Assembly (NCBI GenBank): GCA_003255065.1
Contig: QAOA01006686.1
Coordinates: 208,913 to 272,912, forward strand
Direction: 5' to 3'
Length of the DNA: 64,000 nucleotides
Origin: Cercis canadensis
Taxonomy: Eukaryota; Streptophyta; Magnoliopsida; Fabales; Fabaceae
Shown here: piece after piece, positions 60,401 to 64,000 of the stretch
Layout of the letters: each line of letters opens with the position of its first letter
Numbering within the stretch: position 1 is the stretch's first letter
Made by a program: the position numbers and the translations under genes
Notes under the pieces: generated by a model
What the model saw: only the letters and a program-made list of their open reading frames with translations
Told to the model about the DNA's origin: nothing
Database searches by the model: none

Positions 60401-63400
60401 ATTTATTAAGAATAATGTATGTCTTTGGCATTATCTTGTTTATTTATTATATTTACTGTTTTCGTTTTGGCAATAATTTACCATCAGTATTATCAATTGA
60501 TTAGTTTACACGTAGGAACTGTTTTATTCCATGGTTGTGGTTATGCTTGTGTTGAAGAAGCTCGCAAGATTGTATGGTTAAGAAAATTAAAAGCAATGTT
60601 AGAGCGACTCTGACAATGAGAACTTATTTAACAGTGCTACTATCTGACTATGTTTTTAAGACAGTTTCAATAATTGCTATATGCATTATGTTATATTTTT
60701 CTCCAGGCCATTGTAAACGAAGATGCATCTGGAGATGTCATTGCCATGAGATTGCAAATTCAACAACTAAAGGTACATGTTCTAATTTTAATGTATTCTT
60801 TCTTCAGTTATGTATTTAATTCTGTAGTTGAATAGATATTGTACACTGGTCCTTTAATTATGACATTGCACAGGAATGTAAAATTTTGAAATTTGATTTA
60901 AAATTTGGTTCTAGGAACGTAAGATTGTAAGTCTATAAGTCGGTTAATGCTTTTATACTTACTGAATTGCTACTATGAAAGTTTTAGTATGTGCAGAAGG
61001 GAAAGTAAGAGTTCACTTTCCATCTGTTTCTTATTCCCTTTTATTACACCATTAGGCACAGGCTACCGTGCCCATCTATAAAGACCAAAAAAACATATAG
61101 ACCCTTTAAGCGACTTCAATCTTGCAATTCTAAATGGCCAAAAAAAAAAAATGCTTCGAAAGAATGATGTAAACTTCTTGGTTTCCCTCTATTCTTTTCT
61201 TAACTAAAATGACTAAATTTGAATTGCTTAGCAAACTTAGCAAGTAGTAACTTCATATTGTTTTCACAAGTGGCAGTCTGCCATGGAAACGGTAAACCTC
61301 TTACAAGTAATTTCATGCTCCCTCATCTACGAAGAAAAAGTTGATTCTTAAGAACCCCTACAGACTTGACCTTTTCCTATAATAGCGTTCCTTATCTTTA
61401 TAAGTAATCTGCACCTAATTGTTGGTTTCAGTTTTCGTTCAATAAGTATAAGGTTTTCTTTTCTTTATCATTCACAAGAAGGAAAATTCATTTAATGAAA
61501 TATGTACTGTTGATTACAGATTTATTAAATTAGTAACTTTTACATGCATGTTTTATTTGTTTCAGAAAGAAGTATCCCGCTTACGAGGTATTGTTGGCGG
61601 AGGATCTGAATTTCAAGATAATGATACGTCAGTAGTTAATTTTCCAGGATCCCCAGGATCCTTCAAGTGGGAGGGACTTCATGGATCATTTAGTCCATTA
61701 ACCTCCGTAAAAAGGATGTCTCAGGTATACATTCTTTTCCAGCTTGATATTCGTATTTTTTTTATCTCAATTGTGTTCATCGATAAACCTGTGTTTATTT
61801 CAGAAAAAAGACTATGAAGTCGCCCTTGTTGGAGCCTTTAGGAGGGAAAAGGATAAAGAGATGACCTTGCAGGCATTGGCAGCTGAAAATCAAGCGGTCA
61901 TGCAACTGGTATGTGAAAGCAAAGGTTAATGGTTTTGATTAAAGGTTGCTCAAAAGATTATCAAAGGGAAAAAATATATATATTAGATCAGCTTCAACCT
62001 TTTTAGCAATTCATTTGAGAATCTGCAATTTAATTTGTTTTTAGTGTTCTTTTAATTTACCCGTTTGATGATGTAAATATATGGAATGAATCAGGCCAAA
62101 CAGAGGGAAGATGAGATACAAGGCTTGAAGATGAGGCTTCGTTTTCGAGAAGCTGGAATAAAGAGACTAGAAGCAGTTGCTTCGGGAAAGATCTCCGCTG
62201 AGACACACTTGCTCAAAGAAAAAGAAGAACACTTGAAAGAAATTGAGGTCTTGCGGGCCCAGGTGAACCGGAACCAAGAAGTGACTAGATTTGCTATGGA
62301 AAATTTGAGGCTAAAAGAAGAAATCAGAAGGTATGTTCCTTTTTATACAACATGGATCCCCTTTTGTTGGCTTGTGACAATAAAGTTAACTCACTGGCTT
62401 CATGGCGTGAAGAAAGATTAGAAAGTAACTTCTTAGCGAAAGACTGAAAGTGTAGCCAAAATTGGATAGATGAAGTATGATAAAATATATCATAGTTGAT
62501 GCTATGCATACACTGCTTAATATATAATGTAAAATGTTTGAATTCTGATGACTGATGAGGAAGAATAAGACCTCCTGGTCTTACGAGGAGAAACACAACC
62601 ATTTCATGTTCACATACAAATCAATTCCTAGATGATTGTGGATACTTATTTATCATCTATTGCACAGGTTGAAGTCATTTTATGAGGAAGGTGAACGGGA
62701 GATGATGAGTGAACAGATAATAGTACTACAGAACAAGGTAGAAAGAAATAGTTTTGTATTAGTTCATAATTATTTACTTCAAAGTTCTCAGTGAACCTTT
62801 ATCCTATGGTGATTGTGCTTTTCACCTGTATGTGCAGTTGTTAGAAGCACTAGATTGGAAACTTATGCATGAATCTGATCAGGTAATTGTTCATGTTTTC
62901 TAAATTTCTGTCAAAATAAATTTATTTTCTTTTGTGTCCAGAAGGAGCTGAAAGTTTCTTGTTGACTTCCTTGTTAGAAAACAAATTTTGACTCGGCAGT
63001 AGAAGAAGTGCATCGTGATGGTAATCTGCTTATTTCCAAACAGGTAAGATAGTTTTTCACATAGTAATTGTTGGTCCTGTGAAGCAGTGAGGAATATGAT
63101 ATATCAATTTAATATTGATTAATACATTATGTAGGCTAGAATGAGATTTTGAATGTGTAATTCATCATGTTTTATAAACTGAGCCGGCTCTTTAGATTTC
63201 ATTTATCAATTTAACATATCATATTTTATTCTTATTTTTGTTTGTAGGAGCCAAAATCACCTTGGCAGTCTTCTGTTAGTGAGGAAAATGAGTTTCTCCG
63301 ATCGCAGGTCTAGACCAATCTTGTTTGTGCCCAATTTTGAACTTCCTAAGAGATAACCGTCGCATTTCTCTCTGAATTAATGGAAATTTTATTATGACAG

Positions 63401-64000
63401 GCTATTCAAAATCAAGCAGAAATGGACATAATTCGCAAGAAACTAGAAGTTTGCCTTGAGGAGAAAGAAAAATTAGAAAGGTACTGTTTGTTCTCTCTTT
63501 CTTTTGCTTCCTTTTGCACATATTGTTTCTGCAGAGTGCTGTATATTTTCCTCTTTATTATTGGTCATGAAGCAGTGCTTCAAATTCATCCACTATTTAT
63601 TACCGTGCAGGCATGTTGATGATTTGGCAGCACAGCTTGAAGAAGAGAAATCCAAAGCCATGAAAGAAGGAAGGCAGCAAATGGACCTTCCCTCATTGTC
63701 AAGTGATATGCCTGTTGTTAATTTCAATGACCAACTGGAATTGAAAGCCATGGTGGATGCCATTGCTGCTGCAAGTCAAAGAGAAGCAGAGGCTCATGAG
63801 ACAGCCATTATGCTGTCTAAGGAGAACGATGAACTCCGGATGAAGCTTAAAGTTTTGATTGAGGATAACAATAAACTAATTGAATTGTATGAACAAGCTG
63901 CCTCCGAAAGTAACATCAAAACAGTTTATAAAGCTGAGAACGCTCAAGAAATTGGTGCCAAGGTTGACAATACAGAAAAGGAGACTAAGTTGAAAAGAGT
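56269..64000 (+). CDS. KIN12E: Kinesin-12 family motor, KIN-12E-like (3' end beyond window)
   Basis: Twenty-two exons are readable: 56269..56532, 56951..57106, 57258..57341, 57659..57778, 58328..58441, 58748..58840, 59150..59239, 59352..59422, 59540..59614, 59731..59818, 60010..60068, 60353..60416, 60707..60772, 61566..61724, 61804..61908, 62095..62330, 62668..62737, 62838..62882, 62978..63043, 63248..63307, 63401..63480, 63611..>64000. Phases agree, giving at least 851 residues. The start MSFMSEAASAIKSRFGF resembles KIN-12E. The motor holds the P-loop GQTGSGKT (about 167-174), switch I NMNRASSRSH (288-297), switch II DLAGSE (325-330), [20 protein letters not shown] and the neck. Long charged coiled coils follow. 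KIN-12 members are plus-end motors of the spindle and phragmoplast; the exact role of KIN-12E is less clear to me. All motor motifs are intact. Confidence 0.93.

Overview
The window is nuclear DNA from a eudicot plant, probably a woody or rosid-type species. The support is GT-AG introns with AT-rich non-coding sequence, plant-only families (CslB/H, CYP74, DUF1068, plant mobile domain, KIN-12), a plant-type LINE with an RNase H domain, and many small foldback transposons. The assembly is a draft. It has one 587-base gap (54593-55179) and six isolated single Ns, some of which sit between near-identical flanks. I cannot name the species.

Left third (1-20.7 kb): three tandem remnants of a cellulose synthase-like gene of the CslB/CslH clade lie at 399-2160, 2370-4600 and 13323-17739, all on + and all disabled. 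Two of them carry DNA-transposon insertions. Between copies 2 and 3 sits a head-to-head pair of ordinary genes: a zinc-ribbon protein with three 82-residue internal repeats (5213-8253, -), and a DUF1068 membrane protein with a 24-base micro-exon (9045-11750, +). A complete CYP74B hydroperoxide lyase gene follows (18218-20697, -).

Middle third (21.3-46.3 kb) is mostly mobile DNA. A nearly full-length L1-type LINE (21327-27614, -) is flanked by a 15-bp target-site duplication. A 6.0-kb Mutator-like element (28895-34906) has TIRs of about 280 bp and a 9-bp target duplication. Its only gene is an apparently intact five-exon plant-mobile-domain (PMD, MAIN-like) gene, and I see no transposase. Its arms hold dense AAACGC/GCGTTT arrays and its interior holds degenerate telomere-like tracts. 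This is the most interesting object in the window. After it comes the complete gene for condensin subunit CAP-H (37014-41244, -, 13 exons), then 4 kb with only a weak candidate transcript and a 582-bp MULE-type MITE.

Right third (47-64 kb): a DUF212 membrane protein (47067-51119, -) with two foldback elements in its last intron, a CXE15-like carboxylesterase (52893-53968, +), the assembly gap, and the first 22 exons of a KIN-12E-like kinesin (56269 to the window edge, +).

The genes do not form one pathway. CAP-H and KIN-12 both act in cell division, HPL makes green-leaf volatiles, and CXE15 acts on small esters. I infer no functional link from their being neighbours. Exon boundaries were set by hand from splice signals, reading phase and remembered family sequence, so they are predictions.
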